DNA from: Falsibacillus pallidus
GTDB taxonomy: Bacteria > Bacillota > Bacilli > Bacillales > DSM-25281
Assembly: GCF_003350505.1 (NCBI RefSeq)
Contig: NZ_QQAY01000002.1
Span: 430,276 to 494,275, forward strand
Direction: 5' to 3'
Length of the DNA stretch: 64,000 nucleotides
Shown here: positions 42,599-51,492 of the stretch, one piece after another
How the letters are laid out: every line of letters starts with the position of its first letter
Position numbering within the stretch: position 1 is the first letter of the stretch
Made by a program: the position numbers and the translations under genes
The notes under the pieces: model-generated
The model's database searches: none
What the model was told of the DNA's origin: nothing
The model's input: only the letters and a program-made list of their open reading frames with translations

Positions 42599-43732
42599 TT
42601 GCGCAGATTTTTTTCAGCACTTGTAGTAATTGTTGTACTATTTATGACAAAGCCCATGTGGGAAGGCAAGATGGAGCAGCTTCTTCATTCAAAGGAATTA
42701 GAGCCGATCACTTCACGTTTCGATGCCATTAAAAATGATCCGGCCACAGCAGAAGCATTGGAAAATGCTAAGGTGCAATGGAAGCAGCTGACGCTTGAAA
42801 TAAAAGATTTAATGAATGCGGATGTTCAGAATCAGGATACGGCGAAAGCAGAGAAGCCTGATTTAGCAAAACCAGAAAATCAGACATTCTCCGTCTATAA
42901 TATAGAACTTGGCGATACGAAACAAAATGTGGAACAAACAGTTGGCGCACCTAAGCGCAGCACCGAAAACGAATATGGCACTCATTGGAATGCCTATCAT
43001 CAAAATTACCAGAATTTCATGATGATATCCTATGATTCTGGCGGAAAAGTAAATGCACTTTATACCGATCAGGACCTTCTTTCATCAAAGACTGGAATCA
43101 AAATCGGCAGTCCGAGGGATTCGGTAAGGGAGAAATTAGGGAAGCCGATGTCCGAAATGAGGAAAGGACTCGTATTCTACAAAATTGAATCAAACGGGGA
43201 ATATGATGTTTACCATATGGATAACAGCTATGTAACCATTTTTTATGATAAACATGAACAGAATACCGTGACTGCTATTCAAATCATCGATCAAAAACTG
43301 GAGCAGGACAAAAATCAGTATTATACCACACCAAGCAGCTCACTTGAAAAAGGGTTTGAGTACCAGCTATTCGACCTTACAAATGCTGCAAGGGTGGAAC
43401 ATGGTCTCCCATACTTGACCTGGGATGAACATGTTCAAAAGACAGCACTGAAACATAGTGAAGATATGGCAGAAAATCAATACTTCGACCACACCAATCC
43501 AAAGGGGCAGTCCCCATTTGACCGCATGCATGAAGACGATATCTACTTTCTTGCTGCCGGGGAGAACCTTGCCTATGGCCAGAACAGCAGCATCTTCGCA
43601 CATGAAGGTCTGATGAACTCCCTTGGCCACAGGAAAAACATCCTGCAGAAGGATTTCGAATATCTCGGTGTCGGAGTGGCTTTCGGAGATCAATCCCAGC
43701 CATATTACACCGAAAACTTTTATAGCAAATAG
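42599..43732 (+). CDS. CAP-domain secreted protein with CAP-associated N-terminal domain
   Basis: This 377-residue protein begins at TTG 42599, eight bases after GGAGG; the frame extends to 42572. It has an N-terminal membrane anchor or signal (FFSALVVIVVLFMTKPMW), a CAP-associated domain (NIELGDTKQNVEQTVGAPKRS, twice-repeated pattern with IKIGSPRDSVREKLGKPMSE) and a C-terminal CAP/SCP domain (LFDLTNAARVEHGLPYLTWDEHVQKTALKHSEDMAENQYFDH, then GENLAYGQ, HEGLMNSLGHRKNIL). The layout matches B. subtilis YlbC and its relatives. CAP proteins of sporulators are envelope proteins of unknown biochemical activity. Confidence 0.88.
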   Translation: MRRFFSALVVIVVLFMTKPMWEGKMEQLLHSKELEPITSRFDAIKNDPATAEALENAKVQWKQLTLEIKDLMNADVQNQDTAKAEKPDLAKPENQTFSVYNIELGDTKQNVEQTVGAPKRSTENEYGTHWNAYHQNYQNFMMISYDSGGKVNALYTDQDLLSSKTGIKIGSPRDSVREKLGKPMSEMRKGLVFYKIESNGEYDVYHMDNSYVTIFYDKHEQNTVTAIQIIDQKLEQDKNQYYTTPSSSLEKGFEYQLFDLTNAARVEHGLPYLTWDEHVQKTALKHSEDMAENQYFDHTNPKGQSPFDRMHEDDIYFLAAGENLAYGQNSSIFAHEGLMNSLGHRKNILQKDFEYLGVGVAFGDQSQPYYTENFYSK

Positions 43733-43733
43733 T

Positions 43734-43768
43734 AAAAGACGCAGTCGAATATTCCGGCTGCGTCTTTT
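43734..43768. terminator. Bidirectional terminator
   Basis: AAAAGACGCAG...CTGCGTCTTTT with an inner CG pair, between the convergent CAP and DinB genes. Confidence 0.9.
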
Positions 43769-43774
43769 CTTAAA

Positions 43775-44287
43775 TTATTTTACTACTAATTTTTGTTTAA
43801 TCTCTTCTATTTGAAGACGATGTCTTTCTTCATGGTAGCCAATGAAAGGAATCCACTGGTCAAGGCTCATCATGCCAAAGACGGGATGAGGCATCGCTTT
43901 CTGCTTTAATTTTTCTTGGTCGGCATTGTTCGCAAAATCCAACAGCATTTCCCTTGAAGACGCTAAATTTTCTTTCATATCATCAAGCGATTTGACCTCT
44001 CCTGTCGGCTGGACATGTGATGGCGCATCCACTTTTCTGCTTCGATCGACAGTCAGTTGAATCGGTTTATCTTCCGCTTCCTTCTCCTCCCCGCTTTCCA
44101 GCTGCTTCATCATCCCTTTCGTCAGGACTACCTCCATTAAATAAAGATGTTCCAACACTTCCATGATGCTCCAGCTCTCAGGTTCGGGACGTGTATTCAG
44201 CTGCTCCTCATCGAGTCCATCTACAGTTTCCCAAATTGCTTCACGTACTTTTATATTATTTTCCAATTCTATACTCTCCTTCACCAT
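43775..44287 (-). CDS. DinB-family four-helix metalloprotein
   Basis: This 170-residue DinB-like protein has SWSIMEVLEHLYLMEVVLTKG as the first metal-binding helix (His at the EHL position) and FIGYHEERHRLQIEEIKQKL as the last, with His-x3-His. Members include YfiT and the bacillithiol S-transferase BstA, which bind a divalent metal and act on thiols or toxins. The specific substrate is unknown. Confidence 0.85.
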   Translation of the reverse strand: MVKESIELENNIKVREAIWETVDGLDEEQLNTRPEPESWSIMEVLEHLYLMEVVLTKGMMKQLESGEEKEAEDKPIQLTVDRSRKVDAPSHVQPTGEVKSLDDMKENLASSREMLLDFANNADQEKLKQKAMPHPVFGMMSLDQWIPFIGYHEERHRLQIEEIKQKLVVK

Positions 44288-44368
44288 CAGATGAATTTAG
44301 TATAGACCTTTTTCAAGCGTATTTCATTTGAGAAGGTTTTATTTCAAATTGACTGGAACATGATGATT

Positions 44369-44971
44369 CTATAAAGATCGAAGCCATTCTTTTGCAGCTT
44401 GAACCTCGCCGCCAGTCAGTTGATGACCCTGTTGTTCCCAATGAGTTTTCACATTAGCTCCGGCATCTGTTAAGAACTTTGCCAGTTCTTCCGTTTCTGC
44501 TGCCGGGATCAAAGGATCATTCGTTCCTGCCCCGATGAATATAGGTGTTCCCTTCAGATCCGGGAGTTCAATTCCCCTTCTTGGAACCATCGGATGAAAA
44601 AGGATGGATCCTTTAAGTGCATCTTTGAAATGAAAATGCAGGCTTCCGGCAATGTTGGCACCGTTGGAGTAGCCAACAGCAATCACATTTTTCCGATCAA
44701 ATGCATATGTTTTTGAACTTTCATCCAGAAATTCATTCAGCTCTTTTGTACGAAAAATCAAGTCTTCCTCATCGAATACGCCTTCCGACAGACGTCGGAA
44801 AAAGCGGGGCATACCATTTTCTGACACGTTCCCTCGGACGCTCAAAATGGAGGATCCCTCAGAAATCATACTTCCAATCGTCAGAAGATCATGCTCTGTT
44901 CCTCCTGTCCCATGGAGCAGCAGCAAGACCGGAGCATCAGGATTCGTACCTTGTTTAAATAGATGCTTCAC
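44369..44971 (-). CDS. mhqD: Carboxylesterase/hydrolase MhqD-like
   Basis: This 200-residue alpha/beta hydrolase has the oxyanion HGTGGTEHD, nucleophile GYSNGAN, Asp in GTNDPLIP and His in QQGHQLTGG. This is the set seen in B. subtilis MhqD (YodD), a phospholipase/carboxylesterase-type enzyme induced by hydroquinones and diamide. It is third in a MarR-dioxygenase-hydrolase operon, 12 bases after the dioxygenase gene, which fits the quinone-response role. Confidence 0.87.
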   Translation of the reverse strand: MKHLFKQGTNPDAPVLLLLHGTGGTEHDLLTIGSMISEGSSILSVRGNVSENGMPRFFRRLSEGVFDEEDLIFRTKELNEFLDESSKTYAFDRKNVIAVGYSNGANIAGSLHFHFKDALKGSILFHPMVPRRGIELPDLKGTPIFIGAGTNDPLIPAAETEELAKFLTDAGANVKTHWEQQGHQLTGGEVQAAKEWLRSL

Positions 44972-44983
44972 TTGAGATCCCTC

Positions 44984-45958
44984 CTATTCTGATATTGTAT
45001 CAAGCGGTTTTAATTTTGCTTCAATACTTTCACGGTGCGGTTCTAAAAATGGCGGCAGTGCCAACGATTCACCTAGATGTTCCAAATCCTCATCTGTTGC
45101 AAATCCCGGTCCATCAGTTGCCAGTTCAAATAGAATGCCATTCGGTTCCCTGAAATAAAGGGATTTGAAGTAAAAGCGGTCGACGAAACCAGAGTTAGGG
45201 AAACGAGAGCTGCGGATATGTTCAATCCATTTACGGAGCTCCTCTTCATCTTCAACCCGGAATGCTACATGGTGGACCCCGCCTCTGCCTTGTCTTTCAT
45301 GTGGAAGATCGTTGCGGACTTCGATATGGATTTCAGCGCCGCTTTCGCCTTTTCCTGTCTCAAATACTTGAATATCCATCTGTCCTTCAACTTCAGCAGA
45401 ATATGATCCTTTAAAACGGAACCCCATAATCTCGGTGAGGACTCCTGCAGTAGGTTCCCCAAAAGGAACGGTCAATTTGACTGGACCCAATCCGCGAATG
45501 GCATATTCCATTGGAATCGGGCTTTTCTCCCATGGAGTGCCGCCTTTGACACCATGATCATTTTCATCAGAAACCAACTGGAAGCGCTGGCCCTCAAAAT
45601 CTCTGAAAGCCAATGTTTGTCGTCCGGCTCTTTCTTTGATTTCTTCTTGTTCCACATTGAACTCTGTAAAACGTTTTTTCCAGTATTCCAATGCAGCGTC
45701 ATCTGGAACTCTTAAAGAGAGGGAAGAGATGCTGTTATTCCCATCATGATTGCGGGCAGCCATCGGGATTTCGAAAAAGGTCAATTCGGTGCCCGGATTT
45801 CCCACTTCATCACCATAAAATAAATGATAGACGGAAGTGTCATCTTGATTGACCGTTTTCTTAATGAGACGAAGCCCCAGTACTTTTGTATAAAATGAAA
45901 AATTCTCTCCTGCTTTGGCTGTAATAGCTGAAACGTGGTGAATTCCCTTTAATTCCAT
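44984..45958 (-). CDS. mhqO: Ring-cleaving dioxygenase MhqO-like
   Basis: This 324-residue protein has two vicinal-oxygen-chelate (glyoxalase-fold) halves. Metal-site motifs are LKGIHHVSAITA (His), GGVHHVAFRVEDEEE (His) and the Glu in REPNGILFELATDGPGF. It matches the MhqO/MhqA extradiol-type dioxygenases of B. subtilis that detoxify methylhydroquinone and catechol. The start is at 45958, after GGAGG. It is second in the operon, 15 bases after the MarR regulator gene. Confidence 0.9.
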   Translation of the reverse strand: MELKGIHHVSAITAKAGENFSFYTKVLGLRLIKKTVNQDDTSVYHLFYGDEVGNPGTELTFFEIPMAARNHDGNNSISSLSLRVPDDAALEYWKKRFTEFNVEQEEIKERAGRQTLAFRDFEGQRFQLVSDENDHGVKGGTPWEKSPIPMEYAIRGLGPVKLTVPFGEPTAGVLTEIMGFRFKGSYSAEVEGQMDIQVFETGKGESGAEIHIEVRNDLPHERQGRGGVHHVAFRVEDEEELRKWIEHIRSSRFPNSGFVDRFYFKSLYFREPNGILFELATDGPGFATDEDLEHLGESLALPPFLEPHRESIEAKLKPLDTISE

Positions 45959-45973
45959 CATTAATTCCTCCAT

Positions 45974-46420
45974 TCATCCTTTTTGTATCTTTTTCAGTAA
46001 ATTTAGCAGCTGTTTTTTCTCATCCCTTGTCAATACATCGAATTGGGCAGCTTGGAACTGTTCCTGACTCGGGACTGCCTGGTTAAAAAGCTCTTGACCC
46101 TTTTCTGTAAGAGACAGATATTTTGTTTTCCATTCCTGCTCCCGTTTAATGTAGCCAAGAGATTCCATTTTGCTTAAAAGCTGAGTAATATTTCCTTTTG
46201 AAACGAGCAGCTTAGCAGCCAGTTCCTGCTGTGATAATCGATTATGGCTTCCCACCTGGACCAATACATCAAATTGGGCGGTTGTTAAATTCCATTCTTT
46301 CAGATGCTGGTTGGATTCTTTAACGCTCTGGTTAAAAACCCTTGATAAACGGAACCATATTAATAACCCCAGGCGTTCTCCTGCTTTTCTGCCTGCTTTA
46401 TTCTTAAATGGTTTCTCCAT
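45974..46420 (-). CDS. MarR-family repressor (MhqR-like)
   Basis: This 148-residue winged-helix regulator has LTTAQFDVLVQVGSHNRLSQQELAAKLLVSKGNITQLLSKMESLGYI as the HTH, then the wing EWKTKYLSLTEKGQELF. It is the first gene of the operon with the mhqO- and mhqD-like genes and has a perfect operator palindrome in its promoter, so autorepression is likely. In B. subtilis, MhqR controls the same two enzyme types, though its gene lies elsewhere; this protein is only an analogue by context. Confidence 0.85.
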   Translation of the reverse strand: MEKPFKNKAGRKAGERLGLLIWFRLSRVFNQSVKESNQHLKEWNLTTAQFDVLVQVGSHNRLSQQELAAKLLVSKGNITQLLSKMESLGYIKREQEWKTKYLSLTEKGQELFNQAVPSQEQFQAAQFDVLTRDEKKQLLNLLKKIQKG

Positions 46421-46447
46421 TCTGCCACCTCGCTTTCTGATCTTGTT

Positions 46448-46479
46448 ATCAGTTTATAACTAAACTGATGAAGTGTCAA
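46448..46479 (-). promoter_or_regulatory. Promoter and 22-bp operator of the mhq-like operon
   Basis: ATCAGTTT (46448-46455), six bases, AAACTGAT (46462-46469) form a perfect dyad. A TTGACA -35 (complement of 46474-46479) is 17 bases from a TAAACT -10 (complement of 46451-46456). The dyad therefore covers the spacer and -10, as expected for repression by the MarR protein. Confidence 0.8.
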
Positions 46480-46606
46480 CTAGTTAGTGTCCTATTTTAT
46501 GGTGTCATTTTTGATCCATAGGTACTTTTAAGTAACGTACTGGTGAACTGCGGATGTAAGTGTTATGATGTAACAATCGTACTGTTAAAAAGGAGTGACA
46601 GCCTTA

Positions 46607-46957
46607 ATGAAAAAATATAATATACCGGTCGAAGCCGCATTGGAAGTCATTGGCGGTAAGTGGAAGGTCGTCATACTATGCCACTTGATAAAAGGCACAA
46701 AAAGGACTAGCGAATTGAAGAAACTGATGCCGGGGATCACACAAAAAATGCTGACACAGCAGCTGCGTGAATTGGAAGACGACGGAGTGATCCATCGCGA
46801 AATCTATAATCAGGTTCCTCCAAAGGTTGAATACTCACTGACTGAGTATGGATGGTCCTTAAAAGGCATTTTAGACAGCTTATGTGCTTGGGGCGAGCAG
46901 CATATTGAGCGTGTTTACGATGATAAAAATGAAGTCCTGCTCGAGCCAGCGGAATAA
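46607..46957 (+). CDS. HxlR-family transcriptional regulator
   Basis: This 116-residue winged-helix protein has the HxlR/DUF24 pattern: PVEAALEVIGGKWKVVILCHLIKGTKRTSELKKL, then MPGITQKMLTQQLRELEDDGVIHREIYNQVPPKVEYSLTEYG. It is divergent from the mhq-like operon. Quinone sensors YodB and CatR of B. subtilis belong to this family, but this protein lacks their N-terminal redox Cys, so a role in quinone response is only a contextual guess. I use ATG 46607; a GTG four codons earlier overlaps the ribosome site. Confidence 0.86.
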   Translation: MKKYNIPVEAALEVIGGKWKVVILCHLIKGTKRTSELKKLMPGITQKMLTQQLRELEDDGVIHREIYNQVPPKVEYSLTEYGWSLKGILDSLCAWGEQHIERVYDDKNEVLLEPAE

Positions 46958-46960
46958 TGA

Positions 46961-46986
46961 AGAGATCATCAAAAAAGATGATCTCT
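46961..46986. terminator. Bidirectional terminator
   Basis: A perfect ten-base stem AGAGATCATC/GATGATCTCT with a six-A loop followed by TTTTT, between the hxlR and tetR genes. Confidence 0.9.
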
Positions 46987-46988
46987 TT

Positions 46989-47606
46989 TTATTTCAGCCC
47001 TTCAAATATCAATTCAACTACTTCATTTTTCTTTTCTTCCATCTCCTCAGCAGCAATATAACCATCCGCAAATAAATCCAGCACGCCATTCAGCGCACCC
47101 CAATAGAGGTTCACCATCAGCTTTGGATCATATGATTTCAAATGGCCATTTTCAATTGCATTTTCAAATGCTCTTAATAAATAATCATGACTCGGCTGAA
47201 TATATTTTTCACTGATGCTGTCTTTTTCTGAGGAAAATACTATTTCGAGATCCTTCTCCATTTTGCCATAGAACTTGGATAAAACAGGCTGTTTATACGC
47301 CATATCAAGGTAAAACATTGTATAATTTTTCAACCTTTCAAACGGTTCTCCCTCTTTTGTCAGCTGATTGCGGATGAACACACTGGCGGCATCCAAGTAA
47401 AGCGAGAACAATTCGCGGTAAAGGTCCATTTTATCCTTATAATAGTAGTAAACGAGCCCTCTTGCGATTCCTGCTTTCTTTGCAATGTCACCGATTTCAG
47501 AGGCAAGGAGTCCTTTCTCTACATACACTTCCATGGCAGCCCTCTGAATCTGTCCGATCCGCTCTATCCGTATTTTTTCATTTTGTTCAGAAGTCCTTGG
47601 CGACAT
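46989..47606 (-). CDS. TetR-family transcriptional regulator
   Basis: This 205-residue regulator starts at ATG 47606 after GGAGGG. The HTH is IQRAAMEVYVEKGLLASEIGDIAKKAGIARGLVYYYYKDKMDLYREL. The C-terminal all-helical ligand domain is variable. It is divergent from an MFS transporter gene and probably represses it; a perfect dyad lies between them at 47653. Confidence 0.88.
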   Translation of the reverse strand: MSPRTSEQNEKIRIERIGQIQRAAMEVYVEKGLLASEIGDIAKKAGIARGLVYYYYKDKMDLYRELFSLYLDAASVFIRNQLTKEGEPFERLKNYTMFYLDMAYKQPVLSKFYGKMEKDLEIVFSSEKDSISEKYIQPSHDYLLRAFENAIENGHLKSYDPKLMVNLYWGALNGVLDLFADGYIAAEEMEEKKNEVVELIFEGLK

Positions 47607-47652
47607 CGAACCATCCCTCCAAACCAACTCATTATTCCTAAACATACCCAAA

Positions 47653-47670
47653 ATTGACACAAGCGTCAAT
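47653..47670. promoter_or_regulatory. TetR operator-like dyad
   Basis: ATTGAC, six bases (ACAAGC), GTCAAT. A perfect inverted repeat 47 bases upstream of the tetR start and in the shared promoter region of the MFS gene. Confidence 0.6.
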
Positions 47671-47783
47671 CCATTCGGAAAATCCCTGGCCTTTAATTGA
47701 TTGAAATTTCTAAATTTATGAAGTGAGCGAAAATTCAGGTTATGATGAGGATAGTATATTTTGTCAATTAGGTTGGTGAAGAA

Positions 47784-49070
47784 ATGAACTCGTTTAAAAA
47801 TTTAAGAGGGCTTGACCGAAATGTCTGGATCCGCTTTGCGGGAGAAGCCATGAACGGCATTGCCTTTATGATGCTGATGCCTTTCCTCGCTCTCTATTTA
47901 AAAGATAAAATCGATTCTTTATGGCTTGTAGGAGTTGTTATGGCAGTTGGTCCCGTAACTTCTGTTGTCGGAACGATGCTTGGCGGAAGGCTTGCGGATC
48001 AATATGGGCGCAAACCCGTCATGATTGCTTCAATGGCAGGGAATGGGTTTGTCATGCTGGGATTTATCTATTTTGACAGTTTTATCGCATTTGTCATCCT
48101 TTCTGCTTTCATGGGATTTTTAAATTCATTATTCCATCCTGCTGCATCAGCCATGGTAGCAGATGTCACGCCGCCTGAGCAGCGGACTGAAGCATTTGGT
48201 CTATTAAGGCTTGGACACAATATAGGCGCTGCAACAGGACCATTGATTGGGGCATCGATCATTCTCGTTTCAAAATCAATCATCTTTTTCATTACAGCTT
48301 CATCCGTTTTTCTCTATGCCATAATCGTCGCTGTCTGGATTCATGAAAGTCTGCCGTCGTCACAATCCCAGCAATCAGGAAAAACAAAGCAAGGGGGCAA
48401 AAAAGATTCCTTGCCTTCCCCTTTTAAAGTACTTTTGGATGACAAACTGCTTTTGGCCTTCATTCTGACCGGGATTGTCATTTCCATGAGTTTCTCCCAG
48501 ACAGAGGGGATGCTTCCACTTCATTTCGATCTGGAACTAAAGCACCTGACAGAATCACAAAATCCGTTCCCTTACTTAATGGCAATGAATGGTTTACTCG
48601 TTGTCCTGTTCCAGCTGCCGATTGCATCATGGGCAGGCAAGAAGAAAATTGGATCTGTCATGCTTTCCGGCACCATATTTTTTGGACTTGGAATGGTTGC
48701 ACTTGCATGGCTGCCAAGATACTTTTATCAACATCATTCCAGTTTTTCCGTGATATTGATTGTGCTTCTAATCGTTTATGCGGTGTATACCCTTGGAGAG
48801 ATGCTGATGTCTCCGGTTCAAATGACTTTCATTTCCAATATTGCACCTGAACATTTAAGAGGAACCTATATGGGGGCATCAGGACTTCAATGGATCCTGG
48901 GCGGCGCCATAGGACCGTTGATATCTGGATATTTGCTGGATCACTCCTTGGGGAATGCACTGTTTACAGGACTTGGAATCGGCTGCATCATTGCGGGAAT
49001 CATTTATCTTGCAATCGACCGCATGTCAGGCGAAAGAAATCAGGAAACAGCAAATTCTAAGTTAGCATAA
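47784..49070 (+). CDS. MFS transporter
   Basis: This is a 428-residue, 12-TM major facilitator. Motif A is GGRLADQYGRKPVMI between TM2 and TM3, and motif C-like sequence is GHNIGAATGPLIGASI. It resembles YttB/MdtG-type drug or metabolite exporters. It is divergently transcribed from a TetR regulator, the usual arrangement for an inducible efflux pump. The substrate is unknown. Confidence 0.88.
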   Translation: MNSFKNLRGLDRNVWIRFAGEAMNGIAFMMLMPFLALYLKDKIDSLWLVGVVMAVGPVTSVVGTMLGGRLADQYGRKPVMIASMAGNGFVMLGFIYFDSFIAFVILSAFMGFLNSLFHPAASAMVADVTPPEQRTEAFGLLRLGHNIGAATGPLIGASIILVSKSIIFFITASSVFLYAIIVAVWIHESLPSSQSQQSGKTKQGGKKDSLPSPFKVLLDDKLLLAFILTGIVISMSFSQTEGMLPLHFDLELKHLTESQNPFPYLMAMNGLLVVLFQLPIASWAGKKKIGSVMLSGTIFFGLGMVALAWLPRYFYQHHSSFSVILIVLLIVYAVYTLGEMLMSPVQMTFISNIAPEHLRGTYMGASGLQWILGGAIGPLISGYLLDHSLGNALFTGLGIGCIIAGIIYLAIDRMSGERNQETANSKLA

Positions 49071-49087
49071 AAACCCGGGAACAAAAA

Positions 49088-49120
49088 AAACGCTTGTGGA
49101 CTCAATTGTCCCAAGCGTTT
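49088..49120. terminator. Bidirectional terminator, MFS / cyclophilin
   Basis: AAACGCTTG/CAAGCGTTT stem with a 15-base loop, flanked by A and T runs. Confidence 0.88.
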
Positions 49121-49130
49121 TTTGATGTCA

Positions 49131-49568
49131 TTAAGCTTCGAATACTTCAACTTTCTCCATAACGTCTCCATTTTTCATGGCTTTTACGATATCCATGCCT
49201 GAAGTAACTTGGCCGAATACAGTATGCACGCCATTCAAGTGAGGCTGTGGTTCATGAACGATGAAGAATTGGCTTCCGCCAGTGTTTTTCCCTGCATGCG
49301 CCATGGAAAAAGCACCTTCCGTATGTGTATGAGGGTTGCCTTCTGTTTCGCATTTGATTGTGTAGCCTGGGCCGCCTGTACCATTTCCGTTAGGATCTCC
49401 TCCTTGGCTGACAAATCCAGGGATGACGCGGTGGAAAGTCAATCCATTATAGAAGCCTTCGTTCGCTAATTTTTCAAAGTTTTCAACTGTTCCTGGAGCT
49501 TCATTCGGGAAAAGATCAAATTCGATTTTTCCGCCGTTTTCCATTAATATGTATCCTTTTTTCGCCAT
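49131..49568 (-). CDS. ppiB: Peptidyl-prolyl cis-trans isomerase, cyclophilin type
   Basis: This is a 145-residue cytoplasmic cyclophilin. The fold is shown by [41 protein letters not shown] (active-site Arg, Phe, Gln), [19 protein letters not shown] and [14 protein letters not shown]. It speeds cis-trans isomerisation of prolyl bonds during protein folding. The start at 49568 follows AAAGGAGATG; the frame is open nine codons further upstream without support. Confidence 0.95.
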   Translation of the reverse strand: MAKKGYILMENGGKIEFDLFPNEAPGTVENFEKLANEGFYNGLTFHRVIPGFVSQGGDPNGNGTGGPGYTIKCETEGNPHTHTEGAFSMAHAGKNTGGSQFFIVHEPQPHLNGVHTVFGQVTSGMDIVKAMKNGDVMEKVEVFEA

Positions 49569-49790
49569 TATTAACATCTCCTTTAATAAAATCAATAATC
49601 AGCCTCTATCATACCATGTTTTTCAACGAACGGAAAATGCTATGATCCTCCCCCTTAACACAGTGAGTCTGTTTATTCCCTTCACCATCTAATTGTGTGT
49701 ATTTTTTGCAAACGACAAATATTCCTATTGGAGATATTCTTCCAATCTAATACAATAAGCTTATAAAGGTACATAATTTCAGGAGGCGGT

Positions 49791-50585
49791 ATGGACATGA
49801 ACAATCATGAAATAGATTACAAAATCTACGGGGATGATATGCAGTTTGTCGAGGTGGAGCTGGATCCAAAGGAAACGGTCGTTGCCGAAGCAGGAAGTTT
49901 GATGATGATGGAAGATGATATCCAGATGGAAACGATCTTTGGAGACGGTTCCTCTGCAGACGGCGGCGGCTTTGTCGGAAAGCTCTTCAATGCCGGAAAA
50001 CGCGTACTGACGGGTGAAAGTCTTTTTATGACGGCTTTTACCAATCAAGGATATGTCAAAAGAAGAGTTTCCTTTGCTTCTCCTTATCCTGGGAAGATCA
50101 TTCCACTTGATTTAAGCCGGCACGGGAAAATTATCTGCCAAAAAGATGCGTTCCTTGCAGCAGCAAAAGGCGTTTCAGTCGGTATTGAATTCCAGCGCAA
50201 ATTGGGGACAGGATTCTTCGGTGGCGAAGGATTCATCATGCAAAAGCTCGAAGGGGACGGAATGGCATTCATCCATGCAGGCGGGACGCTCCATCAAAAA
50301 AACCTGCAGCCTGGCGAAACCCTTCGTGTGGATACAGGGTGTCTGGTCGCTATGACGAGCGGAGTGGACTACAATATCGAATTCGTGAAAGGTGTCAAAA
50401 CCGCTTTATTCGGCGGAGAAGGATTATTCTTTGCCACATTAAGAGGACCGGGGATCGTTTGGGTACAATCCCTACCATTCAGCCGATTGGCAAGCCGCGT
50501 GTTTTCCGCAATGCCTTCAAGGGGTGGAGCTAAAGACGAAGGAAGCGTTGCGAAAGGATTATTCGATCTCTTTAACGGCGATTGA
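49791..50585 (+). CDS. TIGR00266/AIM24-family protein
   Basis: This 264-residue beta-rich protein begins [20 protein letters not shown] and has the family features [19 protein letters not shown], the Gly-rich loop [45 protein letters not shown] and [22 protein letters not shown]. The family forms trimeric, pore-like beta helices of unknown function. AGGAGG precedes the ATG. It is monocistronic. Confidence 0.85.
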   Translation: MDMNNHEIDYKIYGDDMQFVEVELDPKETVVAEAGSLMMMEDDIQMETIFGDGSSADGGGFVGKLFNAGKRVLTGESLFMTAFTNQGYVKRRVSFASPYPGKIIPLDLSRHGKIICQKDAFLAAAKGVSVGIEFQRKLGTGFFGGEGFIMQKLEGDGMAFIHAGGTLHQKNLQPGETLRVDTGCLVAMTSGVDYNIEFVKGVKTALFGGEGLFFATLRGPGIVWVQSLPFSRLASRVFSAMPSRGGAKDEGSVAKGLFDLFNGD

Positions 50586-50608
50586 TTTCCGACAAATACA
50601 CCAATACA

Positions 50609-50637
50609 AAAACAGGCTGGGGGCTCCAGCCTGTTTT
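50609..50637. terminator. Bidirectional terminator
   Basis: The stem AAACAGGCTGG/CCAGCCTGTTT with a short G-rich loop, flanked by A and T, between convergent genes. Confidence 0.9.
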
Positions 50638-51492
50638 TCATTGGAAGAATTCACTTATGTGATGCATCACTTCCACCGGTTTTTCTACTACAGTCCAATG
50701 CCCGCACTCAGGAATGACCTTAAGTTCAGCGTGAGGAAGATCTTTTAGAAGAAGCTCTTCAAGCTCCTTAGGTGAAATGATATCGGATTCTCCCTGTAAA
50801 ATAAGGATGGGAATATGGCTGATATGAGACAGTTTCCCCCTCAAATCGTAGTTCTCACGAATTTCCTTCCCCATCTCTTCATTTACTGAAGCATTGCTGA
50901 ATGTGTCTGCTTTCCACGCAGCAGCCTCAGGGGAATGAACATAATAAGGATCAAGGACTGCAAAGATTTCTTTCAGCTCTGCCTCTCCCTTTTCAAACTT
51001 CGCAGAAAGCAATTCCAACAGATTTTTGTCTTCATCTTTCAACCGATCATTCAAGTTTCTTTCAAACACACCAAAACCCTCATATGAAGTGCCGACAGCA
51101 GCTGTCAACACTAACTTCTCAACATTTTCAGGATACTTGGCTGCATATAAAAGAGCGAGCATGGACCCCCACGATTCGCCTACAATATTCAACTGATCTA
51201 TTTTCAGTTCTTTTCTAAGGGTTTCCAATGCTTCTACTTCCTGCATCATCGTAAATGATGCCCCGCTTGGAGCAACGGATTTCCCGCATCCTCTTTGATC
51301 ATAAAATATCAATTCGAACGCTTCTGAGAGCGGCGCCATATGAGGGAGAAAGAAACGGTGCTCCCCTCCCGGACCTCCATGAAGGAAAAGAATAGGTTTC
51401 CCTTTCCCAATGCGCCGAACAAAAATTTTATCTTCGTTTATCCGGTGATAAAACGCTGATTCTCTCACAGAACAGTTATCCATTATTATCAC
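50638..51492 (-). CDS. Proline iminopeptidase-family alpha/beta hydrolase
   Basis: This is a 284-residue S33-type hydrolase with LFLHGGPGGEHRF, YDQRGCGKS, the nucleophile elbow GESWGSMLALL, and the late Asp (QGESDIISP) and His (ECGHWTVVEKP). The GTG at 51492 overlaps the TGA of the carboxypeptidase gene (GTGA), so the two are translationally coupled; an ATG three codons later is an alternative start. A pairing of an N-terminal prolyl peptidase with a carboxypeptidase suggests peptide breakdown. Confidence 0.87.
   Translation of the reverse strand: MIIMDNCSVRESAFYHRINEDKIFVRRIGKGKPILFLHGGPGGEHRFFLPHMAPLSEAFELIFYDQRGCGKSVAPSGASFTMMQEVEALETLRKELKIDQLNIVGESWGSMLALLYAAKYPENVEKLVLTAAVGTSYEGFGVFERNLNDRLKDEDKNLLELLSAKFEKGEAELKEIFAVLDPYYVHSPEAAAWKADTFSNASVNEEMGKEIRENYDLRGKLSHISHIPILILQGESDIISPKELEELLLKDLPHAELKVIPECGHWTVVEKPVEVMHHISEFFQ

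Noticed and set aside
46523-46534. TACTT-TT-AAGTA as an HxlR operator
   Set aside because: The arms are short and AT-rich and the spacing is two bases; chance is likely.
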